From Macrolepiota albuminosa (Eukaryota; Basidiomycota; Agaricomycetes; Agaricales; Agaricaceae), in assembly GCA_027475525.1 (NCBI GenBank), contig JAMWFC010000028.1, positions 670,831-734,830 on the forward strand: a stretch of 64,000 nt of DNA, read 5' to 3'. A program made the position numbers and the translations under genes. The notes beneath the pieces were generated by a model. It worked only from the letters and a program-made list of their open reading frames with translations. It ran no database searches and was not told the DNA's origin. Position 1 is the first letter of the stretch; every line of letters starts with the position of its first letter. Of this stretch, positions 1 through 10,390 are shown piece by piece.

Positions 1-41
1 CCACACATGATAGAGGTGTTGAAGCCATTTCTGACTATACA

Positions 42-3000
42 ATGGTTTTTGACAATGCTGAGCGTGGAGGTGGTGCTGGTGATATTGAAATGGATAATGG
101 CCATTTACCATTTGCAGACTACCAAGGACCTTTCACTGCTTTACCTGGTCAGGATTCTACATTTGCAATGGCAAAGGAACAAATTGGAGGTGGTAGTAAA
201 ATTGATGTACATCGATATTCCTTGTGCCGCACTATATCTTTGACGCCCAAAGGTCAAGACTGTTATGAATTGAATCATGCAGCACAGCATCACCAAAACA
301 CTATACTGGCCTCTCCTACCCCTCAAAAAGCCATGATTGACAACTTGGAGGGTCTTCAGGATTTGAATCCTGATGTAATTCACCTGTCTCAGAAACTGCT
401 GCAGCATCCGCTACTGTTGAGGAGGATATTCACCCTCAATCTCTTTACAAGGCTTTTTTGCAGGTTGGCGAGTTCCAAGAAATTGCCCTGCCACCCAAGC
501 CTTCTGGACCTTGCCCTGCCGCACCAAGTACTCCACTTTCTAATGCTTTAGAGCTAGCACTGCATACTCTATCCTTGAATGAGGACAATTCAGAGCAATC
601 CAATCTTTTGATGAAAACCATGATGCCAACTGGAACTGGAACCTCAACTGCAACCTCGATGCCAACTCACCAGGGCCGCCGTTCAATGTCCACCAATCAA
701 AAAATTCTTACTTTTTTCTACAATATTGAAAAACTTTTTGCAGACGCTGCATTGGAGTTGGAACGACCTCCCGATGTACTCAAAAAAATCTGGAAATCAA
801 ATGACAGAATTACCAGGCGTGAATCGTCTTCTTGGAACATGTATCAAGGTTATTTTAGTATCTACAGTGAGGACAAGCTTGATCGATGCAAGCTGAAGAT
901 GGGTACTGGTATGTTATGTTACTCTTTCCCTTGTGCTTTGCTAATTCTAATCACATGTAGCTGCCGACTGCTTTCCAAGCTTTATGAAGGAGTATGGTGC
1001 TCATGCCAATATGATTATGCAAGCTGCTCTGCAACTCAAGCACATTTCTAAAGAAAAGGAGAACATGCAGCAGTGTGCATGATCATTTGAGAAACATTGT
1101 GAGAAGGTCAAAAAATTGGTGAGGTCAATTATTCTACATCAGTCTTTGATAGTAACTGTATTGGTATTAGAATCAAGATGGAGTTGCTCAGCGCTTTCAA
1201 ACTCTGTCAATCATTATTGGTGAGTGTGTAAATGAGGATGCAAGTCTTGCCATCATTACGACAACACCTGGACTGGAAAATGTATGTTCGTTGAACCCTT
1301 CTATGTGTACAAAGAACTTAGTCATTCACAAAGCTTTTGGAAACTCGCCTCAAGCTTGATAATAATTCACTTATTGCCTTAGCGAAGTGTGAAGCATAGT
1401 AAGTTATTTTTGCATCTCGTCAATCTGGACACTTATTAAAGTTCTTCAGTGACTATGTTGCCCAGCAGTTTACTGAAAGCTTCGATGCTGACAAGCTGAT
1501 AAAGGACATTGAGGATGCTCTCATGTCTTCAAAAGCTGCATTAGCCAGTAATCCGGACCTCAAGCTTAATGTCACAAAAGCCTCAGTGGATCCTAAGGTG
1601 GAAGAAGCAATGTCTTGTGTTGACGGCGACCCTATCGATGCTTGCAAAACCTTGCTTTTGACACAATTCAGTAAATCTCTTTATACATTATTTGCTCAAA
1701 CAGTATATCTCATTCATATCAAATAGAAAACGCAGGTGATGCAGCTGGTCATCCCTACAAAAATAAATATGTGCCTTGGACAACAATGTCCAAACAACTC
1801 CATAATATATCCCACATCATACAGGGATGGCCAGCAGCCTGTTCCTTCCCTGTTGAGACTACTAAAGGTGACAAGTCTGGAGATAGTAGCCAAGGAATCA
1901 AGGATTTTGGGCACAAAAACGGACAAATTCTTCTCATGGCACTGCAACAGGGACAGATCCAGTTCGAAAAGGTCTCTCAAAGTGTCATTACAAACAACAC
2001 TGTTCCCATTATCACCACTGCTGATCCTATGCCTAATGATCCTCATCACATCAAAGGCAGAAAGTTTTACTACAGCAGAAAGGTTGAGGTTATACCATGA
2101 CCAGCTATCCAGCCCAGCGCTGCCCTGACTCGTGTCAAACTCACAAAATCTGCGCCCAAAGAGTCGAAGGATGTGGAGATCATTTCTGTCAGGTCAAGTG
2201 ACTCCCCCCCATTGAAGGTGGCATGCAAGCCTTTGACAAGGAAGCTAGTTGATGTCCTCACTACCTCTGATGATGAAGATGACAATGACAACAAGCCACC
2301 TACTGACCTTAAAAACGTCAAAAGATCTCCACTATTGTGGATGTTCCAAGCAACAACGACTACATACAGGATGGCAATGGAGATGAATCTGAGAGTTCTG
2401 AGAGTGGGCCACGCTCCCCTGTCAAGACATGGCATGCAAATATGAAGGGAAAACCAAGGTCAAAACATACAGAGAAAGGGGTCGCAACTCCAGCAGTCAA
2501 GCATGTTGGTTACATAATCTCTCAAAAACCTACCAGCCACGTCACACCATCTCAAGGCACCGAGACCCCTGCCCCAACTTCTGCCCCGAGCTTGGCCATA
2601 CCTCCTGTGTAATCTCCACTTTCATCTCCACTTTCATCAGGTCCTGTAGAGACCTCCTCTGCTCCTGTGTCTTTGCAAACCTCGAATGCACTTGCAGCAC
2701 CAGCACCTGCATGGACTTCCTCTCCATCTGCGCCTACCATTACTGCTGTACCTCCTCTGACTACGCACCCATGTCCATGGCCTTTAGGCACTACTGTAAT
2801 GGAGTTACAGGTTTTGAGAGACCTTAAGTCACACAGAACAGAATCAGACCAGACCGGTCTATTGACTGTAGTGTATAACAAAAATAAGCTGCTTATTAAG
2901 CAGCAGATTGTAGGTATTTATAATTATGTAAATAATATTATAATAAATATAATATTATAGGCTAAGTACCTAGTAAGTAAAGTAAGTAAACGCTATGTGG

Positions 3001-3931
3001 CCACCGCCACATAGCGGACTACGCTGCAACTACCAAATCAAATTCTATTCCACCCATCTCCAGCTATGCACCACTGGCACCAGCAACTACATTGGCAGCA
3101 ACACCTGTGACTGGTATCATAGCAGGAGTGGCACAAACAATGGCGGAAGCAACATTAACACAAGCCACAACAGTAGCAGCAGCAATGGTGACAGCACAAC
3201 CAACATCAGCCACAGCAATGGCATCGACACTAGGAGCAACAGCTCCCATTCGCAAGACCACTTCTGCTGATCCCTGCCATCCTGCCTCCAATAACCCCAA
3301 TGCTGACATGCAACTTTGACGAGGTCAGAAAATTGTTGACAGCTTTGGACCACCCCCTGGATTGAACTGATGTACTGTTCCTATCATGAACGCTAACAAC
3401 CAGGTTCTGCCCAGGAACAACTATGCTGGTCCTCCATCTACAGGAAACTCAAGTGGACCCCATACTTCTGTGGAGCCTCCAGTCAAGAACCCACATTCAC
3501 AGGTCAATTGTTGCCCTGAAACAGCACCTCCTTTACCTCAGCAGAAAGTTGAGCTTGAGGAGGAAATGTATAGAGAATTGCTGGAGCCAGTTCCCTACCT
3601 CCCTCTGAACTCTAATGAGCAGTATGGCCCTAGTGTTTATGGCTATCCTCCTCATCATATTCAACCTCAATACATACAATATGGCACGCCATACGTTCTT
3701 CCCATCCTTTGCATCTCTATCCTCCCCCTGTTGGGCATCTGCCTCAGTTCCCCAGATGCTATCCACAACCTGGCCAAGTTCCCCTCAGTGTTTGACCTCC
3801 CCCTTCCAAGTGACAATATGCCATGCCCTATCCTGGTTTTGAAAATGTTGCCGGTCCCTCATGTATTGCCACGATCCCCGCTGGAACCACCGACAACAAT
3901 GACAATCAACATTGGTGTGAGGAAGAAATAG
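42..3931 (+). pseudogene. Degenerate multi-exon hypothetical gene
   Basis: Not recognised as a named family. Open stretches on the plus strand (about 42-551, 458-908, 961-1118, 1450-1700, 1740-2098, 2173-2612, 3386-3931) are joined by plausible short introns, for example 909-960 and 1119-1170, both 52 nt with GT..AG. Frames are broken: exon 961-1118 has an in-frame TGA where CGA would fit, and the piece ending at 2098 stops before clearly continuing Ser/Pro-rich sequence. One piece contains the string NKYVPWTTMSKQL followed by a GIKDF stretch, a style I associate with repetitive uncharacterised Agaricomycete proteins; that is an impression, not a match. The last third (3386-3931) is Pro/Tyr-rich low complexity. 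CpG is scarce, as in the neighbouring relics, so I infer a decayed gene or a gene-like part of an old repeat. Exon limits are approximate. Confidence 0.4.
2888..3016. repeat. AT-rich insert bounded by two perfect palindromes
   Basis: A 17-base palindrome (arms GCTGCTTA around one T) lies at 2888-2904, and an 11-bp-arm hairpin (arm CGCTATGTGGC, loop CACC) lies at 2991-3016. The 86 bases between them are almost pure A/T. The block sits inside the decayed gene above, so it may be a small non-autonomous insertion, but I see no clear terminal inverted repeats or target duplication. Confidence 0.4.
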
Positions 3932-4138
3932 AAGAGATGGGCAACGATCCCATTGCTGACATGGAGGGTTGAAATATGCATTGAGCCTTGATGCGTTAGT
4001 TTGTCCTAGCAAGCAATGTATGATGTCGTACTCTATATATGTATATTCACCTTTTGTTGAGCCAAAATATAACATACGGTCACACAATTTCAATTGCAAG
4101 TTACAAGTAAGAATATCTGAAATATAACATATAGCCTG

Positions 4139-4265
4139 GTGCAAATGGACCTACAACAAACCTCAGACAACCTTCACTGAAAGTGTTGGCCACAGCTTCT
4201 GGGCCTCGTGCAAATGGACCTCCAACAAAACTCATCAGACTACCTTCACTGAAAGTGTCCACCAC
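4139..4265 (-). repeat. Two-copy direct repeat of about 55-58 bp
   Basis: Copies at about 4139-4193 and 4208-4265 share GTGCAAATGGACCT and CCTTCACTGAAAGTGT. Read on the minus strand both fall in one short open frame (4101-4328) and give two copies of a peptide containing TFSEG and a VGPFA or GGPFA core. It could be a fragment of a repetitive protein or a chance open frame over a duplicated DNA segment. No start, splice or neighbour evidence supports a real gene. Confidence 0.4.
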
Positions 4266-4335
4266 ACCTCCAGGAGATTTGAGCCGAGAATTCTGCAGTA
4301 AGAGTGTTGGTTTCAGGTCTGGAAACATCTGTTAG

Positions 4336-5480
4336 ATCCTTTCCGGTCTGTATAAGTAAATGCCCTTAAGTCCCATCAAGAAGCGCAAACTGTCCTGCCA
4401 GCGGTGAGTCACTGAGAAGATTGATATCATGTAATTTACAAGAAATGGAGGAGAGGATATCAGCTCGTGTTGGAATATATACGTTGTAGTATGTAGTATC
4501 AACATAATGTCCAAGAGTTCTCTCCTCAAAAAGAAAATGGTGACTGAGACAGATCTGTGGTAGGAAAACGGACTTGACAGATGGAAATGGTCGGCACCAT
4601 GAGCGACATCAACTTTGATCCTCAATCACACTCTGACTCTTTTTGCTGAAACAAATTCTATTCTCTCCTGTAGCAATCTTAAGTATTGATACTACAAAAG
4701 AAGTAAGGTAAAATAAACTAGGACATACCCTCAGTTCATCGGAAAGAACTGAGGGGATATTCATATATAGAAGGTATTTCATAGGACCATCCAGATGACT
4801 GTGGCTGATGTGCTATACAGTTGCAATCAGAGACAATCGAGTTTTACGGAGAAAGAAACGAAAAAGGGAAGTGAGGTGAGATAGCCGAACGCTGCCGCCA
4901 CAGCTGAGAGTCATCCTGTAACATCTCCACTCGACTTTTGTACCCTACAAGGAAACTATCACATGGCAGTTATCTCCTCTTGTTATCATCTACTCATGCT
5001 CTGACTCCAGGGAATGACCGACTATCGAGAACATTCCCTCAGTGAGACTATCTCTCTACTACAACGGGTTTCCTGTTCACTGATGCCACCACCCCTTGGT
5101 TTGCCTGGTTCATGCGACTCAACACCCAATTAGGCTTAGTGTACCACTAAAAGAATACGATATATTTCTTGACTTATATGCAATACACAATGATAGGGCC
5201 CCAAACTGACTGATCGCATGGACGTCACCGATTACACCTAACACAATCTACTTTCACAAAACCTCCTTTTTTTTATTCAAATGTGGGTCACCTGTGCCCC
5301 ACCTCTCTGAAAGAGGATGTTCTCCTAAAAGAAATGTGGCGCTTTCCAAATACGTACATAGCCCCTCTATCAAAAGAAAATTGCATAAATACTCCCAGGA
5401 TGCGGGATGAGCTGCAGCATTCCAATCCCCTCTCTTCAGATTGGACACACCACACCACAAAATCACACACTCAAGCCTTA
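4336..5480. other. Intergenic, no gene seen
   Basis: No open frame with convincing codon structure was found. From about 5385 the sequence looks like a promoter for the next feature: a TATA-like GCATAAATA at about 5383-5391, then a pyrimidine- and CA-rich leader before an ATG at 5499. Confidence 0.5.
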
Positions 5481-5498
5481 CATTGACTCAGTTGCACC

Positions 5499-5965
5499 AT
5501 GAAATTCAACACCAATCTTCTTCCAGACAGCGTTCGCCGCACCTCATCTCAGGGCCCCTGCCTCGGATCACTTGAGCGAGGTCAGTTCTCTCCCTTCCAT
5601 GTTGCGACAGGATACTAATCCCCCTTGCGAAGCACTCAACCAAGTACAATGAACCACATGCCATGGAGCAGCCACAGGTTTTGCATCAGAACAAACTGAA
5701 GCTCGGGTGGAATCCCCCAGACTGCGTTCAGTCTGTCCCACATGGGAAAAATCAGCATTATCGTTGTGGTGGGTGGGGATATAACAACTGGGACGATGAT
5801 AGGTATGATGGTGGGTATAGTCGCAAGTGGTGGGGTGGGCAGGATTGTGGATATGAGTACCGTAAAAACTGGTGGGGTGGGGATAGGTGGGGGTATAAAG
5901 GAGGTTGTCGATATGGTGGAGGATATGGGTGGAATAATGATTATGATTATGGGTATGGTTGGTAA
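5499..5965 (+). pseudogene. Small Gly/Tyr/Trp-rich secreted protein, frameshifted
   Basis: The ATG at 5499 begins MKFNT. Shifting frame by one base right after that gives a short hydrophobic, signal-peptide-like run (IFFQTAFAAP). The shifted frame runs to a GTCAGT donor at about 5581, an intron of about 52 nt with an ACTAAT branch-like site, and an AG near 5632, then continues in phase into an exon ending at 5965. That exon is rich in Gly, Tyr, Trp, Asp and Arg, with WWGG twice and a tail of GGGYGWNNDYDYGYGW. The intact protein would be about 125 residues. Because the signal-like part needs a one-base shift, the locus is either a pseudogene or carries a sequence error. Small secreted Tyr/Gly/Trp-rich proteins are common in basidiomycetes, usually with unknown roles. 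The alternative is that only the low-complexity exon is open by chance. Confidence 0.4.
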
Positions 5966-6196
5966 TGGAAGAAGTTTCTGTGTAGTTCCAGGATGGTTGT
6001 CTTGTTATGATTTTCTTTGTCACATATAAACCTAATTGCCTCCTTCATTTTTGTAATTGTCATTTTGTTTCAGACCTGCTTGGGAATGCAACCCTTTCCA
6101 ACGAGATTAGCTGGTACTTATGCATGACAAAACGAGTTGTGATTGCCCAGTAGCCTTTTTGTAGGCCCAAACCTATAATGATACGTTAAGTTAAGC

Positions 6197-6360
6197 CTCA
6201 GTGTTGTGCCTACATGGAGGTAAACAACTGTATTTCTATACCTAGAATGATACATTAAGTTACTATGTAAACAAATAAATATAAGTAAGACACGCATGAG
6301 TGATTAAGAATGTACTTACAGCCTCAGTGTCATGCCTATGTGGAAGTAAACAACTGAGGC
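6197..6360. repeat. Short direct repeat next to the chromovirus
   Basis: A segment of about 35 bp beginning GCCTCAGTG and ending GTAAACAACTG occurs near 6196-6231 and again near 6321-6356 with a few transitions. A related ATGATAC[GA]TTAAGTT motif also occurs twice (6179 and 6249 region). The insertion site of the chromovirus follows immediately. No coding function is seen. Confidence 0.4.
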
Positions 6361-6376
6361 TGGAATTGGGGAATCG

Positions 6377-6650
6377 TGTCATGATCATTGTGACAAGTCC
6401 AAAAACCAAGAAGTCTCCTAAACATATGTCATATTCTCCTTTTTACTTCTCTATTTTAATGAAACATTTCTTCAATTTCATGAGTATCTTAGTTTCAGAA
6501 CTTCCTATTCCTTTTTTCCCTCCTAAAAAACTACATATAAAAACCCATGTATTAGTCTATATTCATGGTACAATTAACGCAGTTGTCTCTCTTGTAAACT
6601 CGCTCACTCTCTTGTTCTAAGTTCTTCAATTTCTGAACGGGTTTCTGACA
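6377..6650 (+). repeat. 5' LTR of the chromovirus
   Basis: 274 bp, TGTCA..TGACA. It contains TATAAAAA at 6536-6543 and, 30 bp downstream, TGGTACAATTAA (6566-6577), the probable transcript start. It differs from the 3' LTR at ten positions; eight are CG in the 3' copy and TG or CA here, so this copy has lost most CpG sites. Confidence 0.95.
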
Positions 6651-6654
6651 AAGT

Positions 6655-6667
6655 TTAATTGTACCAC
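6655..6667 (+). promoter_or_regulatory. Putative self-priming primer-binding site
   Basis: TTAATTGTACCAC, starting 4 nt after the LTR, is the exact reverse complement of GTGGTACAATTAA in the 3' LTR (about 17513-17525). The 5' LTR copy differs only at the first base (CpG loss). The complement lies 30 bp after the TATA box, at the expected RNA 5' end. This is the arrangement known for self-priming Tf1/sushi-group elements, where the RNA 5' end folds back as primer. I see no match to a tRNA 3' end (TGG..) in this place. Confidence 0.7.
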
Positions 6668-6673
6668 TATTCT

Positions 6674-7811
6674 ATGGCAACAACTTCTGTCAACCTTGAT
6701 TACAACTCCCCAACTATCTAGCCTCCTCCTCTCAATCCAGATGCTTATAATCCCCAACTTACCTCTGTAATTGATTTCACTCAACTTGCTGGAAACTTTG
6801 ACCTCACAGCAATTCCTTTTATGAATCAAGATCAAGTTCCAGGGACCAGGAACCCTCTCGCTATGACTCCAGAGTTTACCGCTATCCTTGCCCAGCTCAC
6901 ACAGAATCAGACATTGTTGCAGCACATTCTCATCGATGTCATGAATGAAGTGGCCCAACAACAACCTGAACAGCCACCTCCTGATTGTGGCAGTCATGTC
7001 AAACTTCACGATGCATGTATTTTTAGTGGGAAACACAGTGACGTCACTCCTTTCCTCTCTGAAGTCCAACGTATCATTCAGTTCCATGGTATATCCTTCC
7101 CTGACGACCATTCTAAAGTGCTCTATATTGGTCTTTACCTCAAAGATGGAATGCCTATCGAATGGTTTAATTATTTAGAATGAACCAACTCCCACTTGCT
7201 TTATGACTGGAATAGTTTTCTCCTTGCATTCCGGCACAAATTTTCAGATCCTAGCTTAATTCAAAATGCTGAACTCAAGCTCGACACTCTCAAGCAAACT
7301 GGCTCTGCTCATTACTATCTTACAGCATTTATAGAACTTGCCAGCCACTTGGACATGACAGAACAGACAAAGATCATGCAATTTATGAAAGGTCTTAAGC
7401 CTTCTGTTAAAGACCATCTTGTCAACATCGTAGATCACCCACTTACACTTGAAGCCTGGAAGCCTCTTGTCATTTCAATTGATACCAATTTACACCAGCG
7501 CAAAATCAAAAAAACGTATCAAAACTGGCAAAAAGAAGAAGGATTCCAATTCTCACTACTCAAAGCGAAGTTCTAATCACATTATTCCCACTTCCAATTC
7601 CAACTCTACTTCTGACATAGTTCCCATGGACATTGATGCGGTCACAACTGGTTCAAAGCCTCGTGGACCTCTCACTGCTGCTGAATGTGAACACCGCATC
7701 AAGAACAACTCATGTCTTTACTGCAGCAAGGAAGGCCACAAGGCAACTGATTGCTTTAAGCGGAAGGCTAAACATGGTGACTCAGGAAAAGCCAAGCCAA
7801 AGACCAACTAG
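6674..7811 (+). pseudogene. Chromovirus gag, broken
   Basis: Capsid and nucleocapsid precursor that packages the element RNA. The ATG at 6674 is followed after about 15 codons by TAG (a CAG would fit). The frame continues to a TGA at 7181-7183 (from CGA), then 7196-7576, then shifts frame to finish at 7811. The retrotransposon capsid fold region is in 7000-7500 (NAELKLDTLKQTG.. style). The nucleocapsid knuckle is CLYCSKEGHKATDC, a perfect CX2CX4HX4C, near 7710-7755. At least two stops and one frameshift separate the parts, so no full-length Gag can be made. Confidence 0.85.
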
Positions 7812-7822
7812 TTCCAGGGTCT

Positions 7823-8842
7823 TTGGCATCGACAGAAGGAACCAAGTCACTTCCCTGTCGCTGCAAAGAGCTAAAGTTTGATAGGACTACAAATGGCAAA
7901 TGGACAATTTGTGCAACTTCTTCTCCTAATTTTCTTTTACCCAATCATGTTTGCTTATCCCCTCATAATAAGAATCACTTCTTTATTCCAGTTACACTTT
8001 TTTTTACTCGAAGAAAACCTATCAAAACATATGCTTTTATCAACAGCGGCACTACAGCTTCTCACATCTCCGATACTTTTGCCTCCCAACACTCCCTCCC
8101 TCATGCTCCCAAATCTTCTCCAATCCCCATTTATACCATCAACAATTGACCCCTAAATTCTGGACTTTTGACTCATGATGTCATCATGCAATTGAAAGTC
8201 TGTGACCATCAAGAGGTTCTTCGTCTTGGCATTGTCTTGATGCCCTATCCTATACTACTTGGCCTTGACTGGCTAAAACAACACAACCCCTTGATTGATT
8301 GGGCCCGTGGACAACTTTCTCTGTCTTGCTGCAGTGCTAACCATGACTTCCCAGTTACCGTGTTTGGTCGGGGCTATGGTCCTGTAAAACCTGGCACTCA
8401 TTCAGTCTCATCTATCGGCTCCCTCAGACTACGCTTAGGTCTTACCAAGATGCCGACTCCTGAAATCATGAAGGTTCTTGATCTACCCTGCAACAAGAAG
8501 CCTCCTACTTTTCCCAACTACCAATCAACTCATCCGACTTCGTCAGCTTCCATTTTACAACCCCCGATTTGGAACGGCATTAGTCGCAAAGAATTACTTG
8601 CTATCTGGTCAACACCACCCTCAAAACCAGACCTGATTTATGGTCCAAAACCCAAACCTATTAACATATCTTTTTGTTCTTTACAATGCTTTAAAAAATA
8701 TGCAAAAAATCAAAAAATATCTTGTGTGTGGTATACGGACAACAATAAACTCAAATTTTGCATCAATTCCCTTTCCTCCTCCCCACCAACAAACATTCTC
8801 AATGCCGACTCACCTCCTCCTGAACCACCGCCTACTTGCTGA
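7823..8842 (+). pseudogene. Chromovirus aspartic protease region, catalytic Asp lost
   Basis: Retropepsin that would cleave the polyprotein. The active-site motif reads AFINSGTTASHI where the family has D-S/T-G; the codon at 8042-8044 is AAC, and preceding ATC makes this a CpG transition (ATCGAC to ATCAAC). A frame break near 8150 separates this half from 8168-8842, which has the second conserved stretch ILLGLDWLKQHNP. The linker up to 8842 is Pro/Ser-rich, and a further frame change leads into the reverse transcriptase. With Asn at the catalytic position, the protease should be inactive. Confidence 0.85.
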
Positions 8843-8914
8843 AAAAATCAAAACTCAAAAAACAACAACAAAACTACCAGTCTTCTATCTTGGGAATTTC
8901 ATGAATACCTTGAC

Positions 8915-10096
8915 GTGTTTGACCCAATAGAAGTCAACAAACTACCTGAACATCACCCTTACAACATTGCAATCAACATGTTAGAAGGTGAGACACCCCC
9001 TTTTGGATCTATTTACTCACTTTCTCAGGACAAACGAGCTGCCCTTTTTGAATACATAGAAGAACAACTCGCTAAAGAATTCATTCAGTGCTCGACATCT
9101 TCTGCAGCCTCACCAATTCTATTCATCAAGAAGAAGACAGGAGATCTACGACTATGTGTAGATTATTGGGGGCTCAATGCCATTACAAAGAAAAACTGCT
9201 ACCCACTTCCACTTATCTCCGACTTACTTGATCGTGTTCAAGGCTGCGACAAATTCACTGTAATCAACCTAAAGAACGCTTTCAATCTTATCCGGATAAA
9301 AGAGGAGGATGAATGGAAGATGGCATTTCATACACACCTTGGACTTTTCGAATATACAGTCATGCCTTTTGGCCTCACAAATGCTCCAGCTACTTTCCAA
9401 GTGCTTATTCAGGATGTCTTACATAACATACTTGAAGTTTATTGTGTTGCATACCTCGATGATATCCTGATATTTTTCAGACCTGGTAAAAACCATGAAA
9501 AACGAGTCAAAGCCATGCTTGAGCACCTTCGAAAGGCAAATCTATTTGCTAACATCAAGAAATGTGAGTTTTTGAAATCACAAGTAGAATATCTCGGCTA
9601 CATCATTTCAGCAAATGGGATCCAAATGAATTCGAAGAAGCTCGACACCATTAAAGACTGGCCTCTACCAACTTTCATGAAACACATCCAGCAATTTCTC
9701 AGTTTCTGCAACTTTTACCGTGACTTTGTGGCATGGTACTCTGAAATTTGTCTTCCGCTGCATGCCTTGACCACTAAAGAGTGCAAATCCAAATTTCCTG
9801 GGCTGAATACTGTGGCGTGTGATGCATTTGAGAAATTGAAAATCACATTTACGACTGCTCCAGTACTACAGCATTTTAATCTGACACTTTTCTCTACCAT
9901 AGTCACTGATGCTTCAGATTTTGCCCTCTCTGCCATTCACCTACAACCCAACAAGAACTCACTTCTCCATCCCGTTGCTTATTACTCTCAAAAACTTACA
10001 CCGGCTGAAATCAACTATGAAGTCTATGACAAGGAACTTCTAGGTATTATCAAAGCTTTCCATGAGTGGCGTTCCTGGCTTATTGGATCCCCCGCA
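8915..10096 (+). pseudogene. Chromovirus reverse transcriptase and RNase H start
   Basis: Open for about 394 codons up to the inserted element at 10097. Visible motifs: SPILFIKKK, DYWGLN (family DYRGLN; the codon at 9167-9169 is TGG from CGG), TVINLKNAFN (family Asp at the Asn, codon 9266-9268, the first catalytic Asp), MPFGLTNAPATFQ, and the YLDD box (AYLDDILIF) with both Asp residues kept. RNase H begins at VTDASDFALSAI. The Asp to Asn change removes one of three metal-binding residues, so polymerase activity is not expected. Both changes are CpG transitions. Confidence 0.92.
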
Positions 10097-10385
10097 TGTT
10101 ACGGATATTATCCTGTTTGAGTGAGTGTGCTACGTGGTCACATGATCAGTGTTAGAGACATGCTCAGGCGACACATCATCCTCAGTTGTTCTCTGTCATA
10201 TCGACACTACACTGAGGATGTACATATTTCCCTTACTGTATATTGTATTGTCTCTAATAGCGAATAGTCTCTCGACTATCTTGTAGGTATGAATACACAG
10301 TTGTTCTCTATCATATCGACACTACACTGAGGATTCTCTCGACTATCTTGTAGTCACACCGTGGGTTCTTGAGTCTGGTCTGATA
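10097..10385. mobile_element. Solo-LTR-like insertion, 289 bp
   Basis: Begins TGTTACGG and ends CTGATA, and is flanked by a 5-bp duplication CCGCA (10092-10096 and 10386-10390). It interrupts the RNase H domain, whose sequence resumes as ITDHSNLQYF just after it. It contains no coding sequence. Internally a 38-bp piece around CATATCGACACTACACTGAGGA is present twice (about 10178-10204 and 10293-10335), and CTCTCGACTATCTTGTAG is also present twice. The TG..TA ends instead of TG..CA are unusual, so the exact 3' edge is uncertain. Confidence 0.65.
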
Positions 10386-10390
10386 CCGCA

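Noticed and set aside
5742..6029. Second reading frame over the Gly/Tyr/Trp-rich exon (Met/Gly/Val-rich)
   Set aside because: It is the alternative reading of the same low-complexity repeat and does not link to the upstream exon.
10097..10385. Natural end of the chromovirus reverse transcriptase frame
   Set aside because: The open frame runs a few codons into the insert and stops, but RNase H sequence resumes after the CCGCA duplication.
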